From: Gamarada debralockiae | Taxonomy: Eukaryota > Ascomycota > Leotiomycetes > Helotiales > Hyphodiscaceae | DNA: 64,000 bases | Assembly: GCA_002803225.1 (NCBI GenBank) | Contig: NXFV01001383.1 | Location: 24,186 to 88,185 of the forward strand | Direction: 5' to 3' | In this document: positions 11,805-23,647 of the stretch, piece after piece | How positions within the stretch are numbered: position 1 is the first letter of the stretch | Layout of the letters: the number at the start of each line of letters is the position of its first letter | The notes under the pieces: generated by a model | What the model was told of the DNA's origin: nothing | Databases searched by the model: none | The model's input: only the letters and a program-made list of their open reading frames with translations | Position numbers and translations under genes: made by a program

Positions 11805-14764
11805 GTCTGCATTCTCGGCCGTCGGACTTTATGGAACTCTGTTAATGGATTGTGATGGAAAGATGTAATGGAAAACTGTACATGAAAATGAAGGAATAGT
11901 ACTGATAATATATGCGGCGGTATTGGATATGGAGTTGCAAACCTCTGCAAGATCATGTGAGGGATTGTTTGAATATTTAAGTCTTAGGGCCGTTTCTAGG
12001 GCCTTAGTAATATAACTCTTAATATAATGACTTAAAGTCTTTATTAGAAGAGCAATAAAGACACTTTGGTCCTTTGATCTAGGCTTGGTTCTTCAGGAGC
12101 TTTTGGCGAGTGATACACGGTGAATGAAGGCCTCAACTTTCAATATCCTCCAGGCATATAAACAAACGCTCACCGACGCAGCTATCGAGCTCGAAGAGCA
12201 TGTCCAGGAAACCTATGGCAGACTACAAGCCACGTGTTGAGGCTCTGCTAATATTTTCAAGATTATTTAATAACTGTAAATTAAATATAATAATTATTAA
12301 ATCAATAGAAAGCACACGATTAGATATATAAAACGCTATCCTATAACTCCTTAAGCAATATCGTATATTATTAGTGTGAACCCCCTTTATTATATTATGT
12401 TAGATCTTTACAGGCTAACACTTTATCATACGTTTATTAGGAGTGTAAAGACTTTTATTATTTTATGACATTATTGGTAATATATTACTACATTTGCTAC
12501 ACTACTGGAAACACTGCTGTTGTCCTTGTCTTCAGTCATCGTTCGCTTCCAGCTCTCTGACCGTTCACTTATCGCGGTTGACGATCTTCGTTTTTGTGGT
12601 CCATTTTGGGAAGGTTGGAGGTTCTCTGCTTGCATGTGAATCGGAACAGAGTTTGGCGAAGGGGTGATTGGCATCGAGCTGAGATGAAGGTTCTTTTGGC
12701 GGAAAGGATCAATACAAGACTAACCCAGGTCAACATTTTCACCTCCGAATATAGCCCGGGATGTGCACTTAAGAGGAGTTTTCTCTTCTGCTCTGATACA
12801 CCAGTGACGACACCGTAATATAAATCTTCTGATTGAATGATGCTTTTTGAAAGATGTATGAAGCAGAGTGAGTGATCGATAGATATTATATATGTCAGTA
12901 TTGAGCAATGGTGTGCAATATAAATCGAGTTATTCGTCTCCATCCAGGTTTCTATTGAGTCAGGCAAGTGGAAAACAAAACAATGGAGCCAGGGAGCTTA
13001 AAGAGTAGTTCAAGACAATACTCCTCCTGCGATCTTCATTGTGCTGAATTTTTTCCTTTTCGGGTGATTAGTAGGATCGTCAAAGCATGCTCACAATTTC
13101 CACAGCTGTCACACGTGTGCCACCAAATGATACACATGGTTCAAGGTCAATAGAAGTCAAATCAAATAATTGAAATGCTTGACTAGAACGTTGGATATTG
13201 TTCCCCAGCATAGAATTTGAAAAGTAGTAGTATATCAAGAAATGAGACCGTGCGTTTGAACAAACGACACAGTGCCCCAGATCATAATCAAGACGTCTCA
13301 CATTGTCCACACTAGGTTCAGTGGGATTCAAATCTCCCGCTTCCTCCAGAGTATCCTCTAATCCTCCATCTGCCCATTTTTCTTGTTCACAGCCCATCAA
13401 AACCTCGTCCCATTTTCTTTCCCCCCAATTTCCCGGCAAAAGTAATTGGTGTTGTGATTTTGTCGTTTCTTCATCTATGTACAAGTCAAGACCATACTTT
13501 CTACCAGCGCTATTCCCACCATCAATACAAGCAAAGCCAACCTCAGAACATCCATCAACAAAATTCGATGGCGTATGCTCGAGTCCTTCATTCATCCCTT
13601 TCCAATACTAAAGGAATGAACTTCTGCTCTCAGTGAGTCGCGCCTCTCACTTCTCCGATAATAGTTGGAATTGGTGGTCGGGCCGTTCGAAAAAGCGGGG
13701 CAAACAGAGGCTTGAAGCTGACCATGGTCAGGTGGAGTAGCGAGGCAACCTGCTGTTCAGGCTACTGATAGATGCCACTTCCCTTGCTCAGCCATAGGTA
13801 TGCCGAAAAGTATCCCTCGACAGTCGAATATCCTGTCGGAACCCATGTCATCTGAGAAGAGGTTGGTATACCCCCAGGGACAACGGAATGGGTTACAGAC
13901 GAAGCCGAACCCTACAGATGGAAGTTAAAATCGGATCAGAAGAGGATATCTAGGACTTATCGCTTCGGGGTTGTAGGTACATTCGGCTTTCGACATCGAG
14001 AGCGGATCCGCAACCGTAGCAGTCCATTGGCTTGAGTTAATCTTTCATTTTATGCTTCTAATTCGTCAATCAGACGCTGGGTGTCGGCCCTGACTTCAGT
14101 CGAAAATAAGATCTCTTATCACTTGGAACTTGAGAAAGGGTTTGCCGCTTCTTCTGTTTGGCGGCTCGATCATTAGCCCACTTTTTCGCCAACTTCTCTG
14201 GGCTGAGATGTACTCATATTTTCAGACGAATTGAATCTTTGTTAATTTATGAAGAGCAAAGGCAAAGATGTAAAGAAGACTCAAGGTTGCATAATGTGAT
14301 GGGAAATAGAGAGGATGAGGTGGGGGAATTTCCCAGCAGCGATCACGCTGTGCCAGGCCAGAAATCAGGGGCAAGACGCCTCCAGCTAAGAATAAAGCAA
14401 TAGAAGAGACTTGTATGGCAATCTGCAGGAACCAGGAGCGAACCTGGTTGAGGAGAGACGAGGAAGGCACTTACTGATTGCTCTCGTTCTGTTGGTCACT
14501 CTTATACATGTCTTGAGGAGAAAGAAATTAAATTCACGACGTAGATTTAGATATTAAATGAAGCAGACCCCAAGCGGACCACAATATTTGTTTCAATGTT
14601 CTGGCCGATCGCGGAATCTCAAGATGTGCTAGATCCCCGTTCCTTCCGGAGGTGCAATGGGTTGTGATTGACAAAAATATTTGCATCTGTGAAAAATAAT
14701 ACACAAAATCTTAATTACAAATTTAGCCACGTTGCAGATGGATAAAAGGCTCAAAGTTTTATCC
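11805..14764. other. Gene-poor, partly AT-rich spacer
   Basis: An AT-rich block lies at about 12240-12490. A 171-codon open frame on the minus strand (13595 to 13080) begins with a plausible ATG, but I see no family features, splice partners or hydrophobic segments, so I do not call it. The remainder has no coding signal that I can recognise. Confidence 0.45.
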
Positions 14765-14989
14765 AGTGTGGCATTTGATTTGATTTAATCAGATTATAAG
14801 CCATTAATCTAATCTAATCAATCAAAATAAATCTATAATCAAAATCTAATCTAATCTGATTTAATCTGATTTTAATTTGATTTAGTCTGATTATAATTGA
14901 TTTTATTTGATTACTGTAAAACACTTAACCAAAATCAAATCTAATTTAATCTGATTATAATTAACTTGATTTTTTCGTGCCACACTGTT
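14765..14989. repeat. AT-rich repeat block bounded by a 10-bp inverted repeat
   Basis: CAGTGTGGCA at 14765 is repeated in inverse as TGCCACACTG ending at 14989. Between them are many copies of TAATCTGATT-like words. The short arms and unclear target duplication leave its nature open: it may be a decayed small inverted-repeat transposon. Confidence 0.5.
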
Positions 14990-15025
14990 TGTATTAAATG
15001 AATACCTGACAAATGAACGTATATA

Positions 15026-15624
15026 CAATCGGTTCCGGTTAGTGTTCGCCACATTTTACTACGCGAAAACAGTACTTTTGAGTTCGAAATTAAATAATTT
15101 AACAACCTTATTAGCTACTACTCTAAAATTGGAAATTTTAGTAACTAACTTACTTATCTTTTATATTCCTGAATTTGAATTCATGGAATTAATATCAACT
15201 CTATAAACAAGGTTTTAAGTAAGAGTGATTTTTGATTTTCTTCTTAATTTAAAAATATATATACTTTTGAAGTACATAATATCAATTCAATTATAATTAT
15301 TTACTTTTAATACTTAATACTAGCAATAAAATTAACTTATAGTATAAAATTTTAAAAGATTTTAATTTTACGATTTTAATTCCCACAGTTATAAGTGTAA
15401 TTCTGATATTAAATTTAGAAGAAAAAATCAATTAGATTTACTAGGAAATCTCTTTTACTTTTGCAAAATTTAAAAACTAATAATAAATATAAATAAATGT
15501 TTAGAAAATTAGCTTTAAGATAAAGTTAGTCTTATTTTAATATCTGTTATATTCATTTATTTATAAAGCTTTAAAGTGAAGCTAGGGGCAGTTTGAAGTG
15601 GCGAACACTAACCGGAACCGATTG
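15026..15624. mobile_element. MITE-like element with 27-bp terminal inverted repeats and TA duplication
   Basis: The left end (15026-15052, starting CAATCGGTTCCGGTTAGTGT) is repeated exactly in inverse orientation at 15598-15624, 27 of 27 positions by eye. Both ends are bordered by TA, as for Tc1/mariner-type insertions. The 545 bp inside are extremely AT-rich and non-coding. It is a non-autonomous or heavily RIP-degraded element. Confidence 0.85.
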
Positions 15625-16329
15625 TACAATGTATTGGAACAGTTGAAGATAGTTCCCTCGTGACCCTCTTCACTCCTTTGCGTTTTAGTGAAAGGCACAA
15701 ATCCCATTCAAGATCAATTTCCCGAGCAAGGGCACGCCAACATGTCAGTATTTGAGAGTATAATAGTGCTCCATTTGTGGGTGGCGGCTGGTTAACATCG
15801 ATTTTGCATTTTATAATCTGACAAGACTTCTTCGTACTTCGGTAGAGGGTTGCAGGTATCCGATTGAGCCGATGGCAGACGATCTAGCCTACGCTGATTC
15901 TGGATCACCAAGAGCTTTCTAACGGTCTTGGTACTGCTCCGTATCTGTCTAATCACACAGGGAACCATAGACTAGTGATGGGGATTGCATGCTAGAGGGC
16001 GACTACACGGACATTCGATAGAAACTCTCTGATGAATTACAAGGAGATTCTAATTCTGTTAGCGCAATGTTTCCCAAATAGCGTTAAAGCACTTACTATC
16101 AAGGGAAATCCCATAATACGACGGGTTTGAGGGCCTTGTTCTGCGAGAAGCCAGAGGTCGTGAAGAATCTCCTATGGGTAGGACTTCTGGGAATCACTCA
16201 AATGCTGCTGGTGTGATATGAAATAATCAGAGCTAGCAGTATTCAAGCTGGTGTTAGAGGTTCTGCCTAAAAGCACAGGATTGTATTGCTAGCCACCGGA
16301 CAATCCACGCAACGGCCGCCGTAACGTCT
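15625..16329. other. Gene-free stretch
   Basis: No coding or structural signal recognised. Confidence 0.4.
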
Positions 16330-17490
16330 GTCTTTACGTCTTGTCAAAAGGTCTCTTTGGACGATTGAATTTGAGAGCATTACTTACCCATAGAGATATG
16401 ATATAATTAATTCGACCAACCAAGTAGAAAGAGATGCGATGCCAAGAACCCAGGAGATAGCACCGAAAAAGATGTTCCCCCAGACAATACAACGAACGCA
16501 TGCTGGTTGTTTGCTGAAGGTCTTCGGCGAGAAACTTCGAGCAGTGCATAATAGCCCTCCGCATTTTTTCTTTTTTGATCCTGGGTCCCTCTACCTGCAA
16601 ACTTTCCCAAGATATAGAGCGCCGAGTAAAATGTATTCGGCCGCAAAGAGTGAAAAGAGTCGTAATCCTCTAGGCCTTCGTGTGGCCTTTGTCGGCGGCT
16701 ATCAGTGCTCTGAGTACTAATGTGTAGACGGTATAGAGTAGCTGTAGAACCGCTATAGGCACACGAATCCAACATGGCCAATCAAAGAATTACCACAATA
16801 ATCCGCACTTAGGAAAAACCCCACCAGGTCAGCACAGCCCTTGCAGAAGAGTCAGGTAACTTACTGGGTAAATGATCATTAATCTGCCGATCAAGGAAAG
16901 AAGAACTCCCGGAGCATTCTCGTCGGAGAGAATGCAAAAGATGAGTAGTACGCTGATGATAAAGAGTATGAAACAAGAGCCCCGCCTCAAGGATTGACCG
17001 AACGCTGCGTCTCCCTCAGCATAACCGTAAAACAGATACGCCGGACTTGAGGGTAAACGCACGTACGGTAAGGACAGAGAGCACACGATATAGCGCGGAG
17101 TGCATTTTTCGAGATGGCTTGGGGCGGAACCGGGTTGTCTGGATGCCAGGCTTGCCTCTATAGGAAGAGGGACGACAGACCCAACTGCAGGGGAGGAGGT
17201 TGAGTGGTAACTGACAGGAGGTAAAGCCTCTCGAGTTGGAACGCAAAAAGAAACAGCATTGACTAACCAGCGCACCAGATGAATAAAGGAGAGAAGTGAG
17301 GAGGGCAGCGGCCTTGCTGCCTCGCCTTGGTCTACAGATCGATACGTGAGAAATGAACCGGTGGATGAGGTGAGGCAAATACAGCGCAGCAGCGGTAAAG
17401 AATGGGAGATGAAGAGGGCGCACGCTGGGTGCCTCGTTCTGCAGCGTTTTCTTATACATTGAACTCGATGCCCACGGTTTGAGTACCAAG
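16330..17490 (-). pseudogene. Degraded multi-pass membrane-protein gene
   Basis: Reading leftward, several frames keep membrane-protein pieces in order. There is an N-terminal piece (LHLPFFTAAALYLPHLIHRF) near 17400. A long hydrophobic segment (FILFIISVLLIFCILSDEN) near 16930 is followed by a good donor (GTAAGT). A segment LLYTVYTLVLRALIA lies near 16720, and FFGAISWVLGIASLSTWLVE lies near 16440 before another GTAAGT donor. I could not join these into one frame with canonical introns; at least one frame change and an in-frame stop fall between the third and fourth pieces. It may be a broken gene or an intact gene with an intron pattern I could not resolve. Family unknown. Confidence 0.4.
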
Positions 17491-17916
17491 ATTGAAAGAC
17501 AACTTAATATAGTCTAACGGAGTGATTTCCACATTGTCGTTGCCAGAAGGTCGGGTGGTGATGGCGATGCGGACTTGCCCACTCGCTAACCCGGATTTTG
17601 TCAGAGTTATGTCCTAGGCCATGATTCCTCTCTGCAAAGACTCTGGAAGATCACTGTTTCCTCGTCGCCCTCTACATCTCTCCACAGTCTGCGACTATCG
17701 TATTCATCATCAAACGCTTCGTCCTCGTTGCTCTCTCTTCGCCCTCATCGTCTCGCTCTCTGGTGAATATCCTCGGAGTCCGTATCAGTCGTCCTTAGCG
17801 CCTATCGGACTAGATTCTTAGGAAAGTTATCATTCGCCTCCGCCTACTCCCTCAGAACTGCCCGCCGGCCTATAGACTCTTTGTGGAGTTCCTGGGTCGG
17901 TCACCAACTTCTGTGA

Positions 17917-18868
17917 TCATAGCTCCCAGCGGTGCTCGATGTGCGATTCGCGTGATCCAGATAGCTCATAACGAGGGCCTTCCAACTCCGCGGGCTGTTG
18001 TCGTGGAAGATGGTCAGGAAAGTTAGGGGATCCGCTGGATTTGTTTTCTGTGGATACTCTGGATACCCTGCGGCGATAGAAGAGTAATGCTGCTACCAAA
18101 AGGCCGATGATGACAGGAATTGCTACTCCGACACCAATACCAGCGTCTGCACCTGGTGAAAGGCCACTCTTTGATGTATTTGTTACTACCCCACTCGCTG
18201 ATGTAATCGAATTCGCTGATGTAATCGAATTCGCTATCGTACTTGAAGTAGTAGCGGTGGTAGACGTGACAGTACTGGGAGAAACAGCAAATCCGTTAAC
18301 ATGAGCTCCATAAAGAGTCACAACGTCGGATTGTATGGTAGTGGTGACATCGATCCATGACGAAGATTGGTTTTCGGATTTGTATGTCAATATTTGACCA
18401 GCGGTCAGGGTCATTACACACTGACCCAAGGTAGCCCAGTTACATGACGTGATAAAATTATAACCACTATCGGCAGAAATGTCAGCTATTTCTGCTAGAA
18501 TATTTGGACCCTTTGAGATGGATTGAGCTCACATACGAGGGGCAACAGAAAACCTCTGCAGTATATGCGTTCACAAGACTGGCAGATCCGGTGCTATATG
18601 CTGCAGGGCAAACAAAAGGTCCGAGACTCGTGGTGAACAGTGCTTGTCGGGTTTGGAACCACCATGATGTTATTGCTGGAGGAAGACAAGTGAGCGCCGA
18701 AGGATCGATGGAGGAATAAAATAGAGGATCAAATGCAACCAGGCGACCACCAGAATTTTGTGAATATATTTGTGAAGAGCATGCCTTTGTCAAAGGCCAA
18801 GGAGTAACGACTGGTATCCATGAAGTCGTGACATCAAAATTGGTCACAGGAGCGAGAGTAGTCGTCAT
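17917..18868 (-). CDS. Single-pass membrane protein with Ser/Thr-rich stalk
   Basis: Two exons on the minus strand, 18868-18537 and 18466-17917, joined in phase by a 70-nt GTATGT...TAG intron; 293 residues. The N-terminal half has spaced cysteines and the piece FCCPSGYNF across the junction. A Ser/Thr-rich stalk follows (STVTSTTATTSSTIANS), then one hydrophobic helix (IGVGVAIPVIIGLLVAALLF) flanked by YRRRVSR on the inner side. The short cytosolic tail contains PAELEGPRYELSG. No N-terminal signal peptide is evident, though the family is often drawn with an extracellular N-terminus. The organisation recalls fungal wall-sensor-like and related orphan proteins. A role at the cell surface is an inference. 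The stalk contains an 18-bp tandem duplication (SITSAN twice). Confidence 0.78.
18204..18239. repeat. 18-bp tandem duplication inside the stalk-coding region
   Basis: TGATGTAATCGAATTCGC occurs twice head to tail, adding six Ser/Thr-type stalk residues. Confidence 0.8.
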
Positions 18869-19455
18869 CTTGGCGGGGAAGAGAAGTATTGTTATGGTTT
18901 ATAAAGTAATGAGCATGGCGACAGGTGTTATGAACCGGCGCCACTGACTGTGCCGCCCGAAAGGATTTGGGATCGGGAGCGAGCGGAAATTAAGATTCGG
19001 CGATCGAGACTGACGGCTAGGTTTGAGAATATGCAACGCAACATGCCCGAAAAGGCAGAATTAGTTAAACCGACGCACTAACCTTATTCCCTCAGCCATT
19101 GTGTTCAACTATTTTGCGGCACGCCATATCTATTTGGCGAACATGTAATTTGTGGCAAGACTTTGGGACTAGAGGACTGGACTTATTATGCACGTTCCCC
19201 TGCGCACCTTGTTCTGAGGGTAAAGGTCTGGTCTGTGTTCGAAGCCAGGGGATACCAGACACCCTGGGAATTGACGAGATTGGTCAACAAAATTCCTGCA
19301 CTACCAGTTATTTAGAGTAGGAGATTATGGTACCCGCAGTCTTCTGTTTCAAAAGTTCGCATAATTGATTGACCCCGGACTTGTCTTAATTCCTCGATCC
19401 GGCCAAGCGCGCGTTTCGCCTGAGGCCCTGCAATCTGGACCATAATCTGTGCCTC

Positions 19456-19640
19456 TGATTATCGGTTAAAAATGTTAGCGATTTGTTGCGATAATCTAGA
19501 TTATCGAAATTAGAGAAACTCTTTCGAAGGAGTTTCTCCTTTTCGAATAATCTGCCATACAAAAAATAATCTAGATTATCGACAAAATAATCTGTTTGGC
19601 AACAATCTCGTTAAATATCCTGAGCGATAATCTGAAAGGG
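19456..19640. repeat. Cluster of palindromes
   Basis: CGATAATCTAGATTATCG (19489-19506) is a perfect palindrome. A near copy lies at 19566-19581. Between them, 19513-19538 forms a near-perfect 26-bp palindrome with arms GAGAAACT/AGTTTCTC. The word ATAATCTG recurs several times around. It could be a small transposon remnant or a regulatory array upstream of the gene at 19819. Confidence 0.6.
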
Positions 19641-19818
19641 TTTCTGTTGCCAAATAGGGGGCTTACGTACCCCCTTGCAGCCATGACCCATCCGAGCCAC
19701 TCGAATGATTGGCCCGCAACCTTACTCAGCTCTTATCGCTAAGCGCGCCTCGAAAACTTCATACGACTTGTATTGATGTGTTGAGAGGAGGCTGCTTGAT
19801 CAACTTGCTGCTTCGACC

Positions 19819-21181
19819 ATGTCGCCAGCTGAACGGAATGCTCTGCGTGTTTGCATCATATTGAGTTTAATCGCATTGACTGGATTCTATCTGTTGCATT
19901 ACCGGCAGCAAGAAGTCGTTCAAATTTTAACTCAGCTTCAACATAGCGACAAGGAAGCGTTCATTGAGACTGCCATTCAAACCCCTATTGAAGGGGCTTT
20001 CGACAAAAAATCCATCATAGACTTGTGTGGCAATACGACTTGGACCCCGGGACTTATTTTCCAATGCGACTCACCTCAAGGTGGAGTTGGGAATGTGGAG
20101 AACTTCTTTATGAACTGTGTACGATTTGCGATCGAGGCAGGCGGTATGATGTCAAACTACTACCGAAATTAAAGAATCAGCTAACATAGTTGTAGCTGCC
20201 TTTATTGTCCCTCAAATTATGATCCGATCCCAAAAAGACCTCTCAGACCTCACCACCAACGAACTGGTTGATTTCTCCTACCTCTTCGACCGCTCTCACT
20301 TCAAAACTACCCTCGCCGAAGCCTGCCCCCAAATGAAACTCTATGATAGTATCAATGACCTTTACAATTTCCCTACGACTGCAGTACCTATCCTCCTCAA
20401 TCCCCAGGACCTCGCTACAGAATTCATCTACGACAGGGTGCTTGCCAAGCCTGCTGAATGGCGCGCCTCCTTCGATGCCTTCCTCAATTCGAAGACCCCT
20501 AGAGGCATCTCCTCTACATCCCCTATCATCATACAAATACACAACGTTCTCCTCGAATTCCCTCTCTCTTACGACACCATCTCCTTCGTACGCAATTTTG
20601 GGCGCATCTTCCGCTTCCGGGAAGACGCACGCCGTCTTGCAGCCACTATTCTGTTCGAAATCTCAAATAAATTCTTTCCGAATCAGAGACCCACATCCAA
20701 GTTTGCCCTCCACGCTTTCTTCGGCGCACATCTTCGTACAGCTTCAGACGCGATGAAGGCTGGCTGGCCAGGGTATGATAGGCAGGCGACAGCTTATCTT
20801 GCACAAGCAGCTCAGCACAATCTCTCCATCATCTACGTGGCCTCTGGATCCGAGCCTGATATATCGCGATTCCGATCCGACGCTGCATTGCAAAATTGCA
20901 CCATAATAACAAAAGAAGATCTGCTCAGTGGTGCAGATCTAGAGGCATTAGGTCGACTGACATGGGACCAGCAGGCGCTGGTGGATTTTGAGGTGCTGTT
21001 AAAGAGCAGTCAGTTTGGCGGAATAGAGCAGAGCAGTTTTGCGTGGAAAATAGCACTCAGGAGGCATCTTCTTAGCAGGAAGGATGATTATTTATTAGGG
21101 ATGCAAGCGTTAGAGGATGAGTTTAGTGTCATATATGGATCGGGGTCGATGGGGTATTTTCCACTTGCTATGTGGCCGTAA
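19819..21181 (+). CDS. Type II membrane O-fucosyltransferase-like protein
   Basis: Exons 19819-20143 and 20196-21181; 436 residues. Residues 10-27 form a signal-anchor helix (CIILSLIALTGFYLLHY) after a short cytosolic N-terminus, placing the rest in the secretory lumen. Near residue 70 is CGNTTWTPGLIFQCDSPQGG, followed by GNVENFFMNCVRFAIEAG, the characteristic start of a large fungal family related to GDP-fucose O-fucosyltransferases. FFGAHLRTASDA near residue 287 contains the His-Leu-Arg of the nucleotide-sugar binding motif. It may glycosylate proteins or glycans in the Golgi; substrate and donor are not shown by the sequence. No defects seen. Assignment to the fold is moderately firm; the enzyme activity is an inference. 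Confidence 0.82.
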
Positions 21182-23647
21182 GCTACACTTGACTAATTAG
21201 AAAACCTGCCTATTTTAAAACATCCATCACCTCTGGGGGTTAGGTCTGTGTGAGGTGCGTGGGTCCCGACGATTACACAGAGGCACTCGTACAAGTTGTA
21301 TCCCAAGCCAAGTCCCAATCCTGTAACAAAATCACTTCTGTAGTCTAATACATAACCTCCACACTCCTATATCAATGCCTATGACCGCAGCTAAGCATGC
21401 CGACACCCATTATAAGTCTACAGATACGGGTACGGATACGGGTACAATGCCTCCTGCGAAGGCACCCTATAACGCACTTTCAAGTTATCCTGCAGAAATT
21501 TGCCCGGATGCCAGATATACTGAGCAGAAAGGCAAAGAACATAGGTGCTGCGTCGAAGACTGGACGAAAAATTTATGGTAGATGATGTAGATGTTCATTT
21601 TTGTGCCTTGGGAGGAGAACTCGACGATGCGGAAGAGGATGCGGTATTGTGGCAAGAGTTAGAATTCCTTAGTTGGATGGGGGAGTGAGGACTATGGAGA
21701 GGGGTTACCGTGATGAGGCATAATGAACCGCGGAAGACATGGAGGAGGGTGTGAGCGCCATGCTTGGATGATTTGTCATTTGTGTAATATCTCAGCTTGC
21801 GTTGGAAGGATATGTTGACACCCAGGAAACATATGATAAGCAGTTGCTGGAATACAACTTCACAAGTGTAGACGTGAAGGCCGAGATTAGCTGTCTTGGC
21901 TGTCTTGCTAAGTGACAGGAGACCGCCTCTAATCTGAATGATAAAAAGATCTGCTAGATTGTCGGCAATAGTGCGGTTTTCAATTCAACTAATAAGCGAT
22001 CGATTAAATTCACTTAAAAATCATTTTCATATATTGAATTGAATACTATTAATAATAAGGCAGGGAAACACAGCAAAATTGCCTAATTAACTACCCTGCT
22101 ATCTTATACTATATATACTAGCTCTCTCTCTTCTAAATCCTCTTTTCTCCTTATTAAGACTTAATTATATAACTTTAGTATGTATTTGTATTGTTGTACA
22201 ATAATTCCGTTCTGAAATACTTATTAAATATACATCTCTTAAGCTCTTTATATACTGTCACGGAGCAGATGCAAAGTACACAGTGTAAAAGCTCGTTTGT
22301 ATTACAAGAAGAATTAGCTAAAGAAAAGGGAAGACTTCGTAGAAATTAAGGGGTCTCTTCTCAAGAAGCTAGGATGTTGGGCGAGGGTACAACGGTCCGG
22401 ACCATTGTCTTCCAGGATGTGTCTTCCTTCCTATACTGAGCTACCCTGCTTCCTCGAACCTTCCTTCTTCGCCATTGGAAGTACCTGCCCCAAGAAGGAT
22501 ATCAAGGTTCTATTGGCAAGACGAGGGGGGCTTTGAACGAAGAAAACACTGTGACACTCGTCGCGTTTCTGTGCCATTCATTATTTAATGTAAACTTGCA
22601 TTTTTTATTCAGCATAGGGAACTGACTTGTCGACATAATTTTGAATCTGTTGCGAGAATGATGAGATGAAAACGGGGAGCATATGGGAGCCTTCTGGAGA
22701 AGAAAGGCGAAGGTGCCGTTGCCTGGCGTGGGGGGGATTATAATAGGCGATTTTGAAGACTCAGGAGGTTAGACTGAATATGGCATATATGGCTGCGGTT
22801 TGGGTAGTTGTTGGTGGATTATCGTTGGTTTTGTGAGCAGTGGAGCTTGGTCGCTCAGGGATGCATGAGACTGGCATTCGCAGCCCAAGGGGGTTGCGTA
22901 GGACCCAAGGCTGCCTTACTAAAAGTAGTTGACTTGCAGCCCTGTTACTCCGTAGTCTTCTCCACGGCCCTTGGATGCCCTGTCCCAAATCGTTCAAATC
23001 CAAACCCCCTATAGCCACTAACAGACACTAATTTACCGTATTTATCCTGCCCCACAATTCTCCATCTTGAAAACGTCGCACCAACGATATACCCTTCGTA
23101 CAGCATAGTAGTCATCAAGGACGCTGCTACAGTACATATCTCACGCATGCCGTTCACCTAAAGCCCTTGAGATAACGATGACAGCTGGACCGCCATCGAT
23201 ATACCGCCTTAGCGAAGATCGCGATTCCCGTCATTTACTGGTGCCGGTGCGAGGTTCGAACTAATGCGTGGCTCATCTGTGGCGCTTCAAACATGCTGGG
23301 GATTCTGCACCTTGCCATCTCTTTTCTTGGCCCTCTGTTTTGGACTCTGCAATCTGTGTTTGCTCACCGATCGGTTTCATGGGTGTGTGGTTTCAAATGC
23401 GGCCTCCCAGGCTGACTAGCGTTGGACAGCTGCCAATTCACTGAGAACCAACATCGCCTCTTGGGATCTTTGCACGATTGGTTGATTTGCCCGACTAGCG
23501 AAGTGCTGCCTACTCGCGAAACTCCCCAAGGCTGAGAAGCGTCAACAATACATTTCTAACTTTCTTAGATCGTAATTTTGAAGCCCATAATCTGGCAAAA
23601 CCTTTTGGTATTGATCGCACGGCCTGTCACCTACTGCCACATTCGTC
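21182..23647. other. Gene-free spacer, AT-rich at 21950-22260
   Basis: No convincing gene. Short frames at 21375-21585 and 22761-23157 have no family features. The last few hundred bases should hold the promoter of the sacsin-like gene. Confidence 0.45.

Noticed and set aside
13080..13595. 171-codon open frame on the minus strand
   Set aside because: It starts with ATG and is long for its surroundings, but has no recognisable domain, splice partner or compositional sign of coding.
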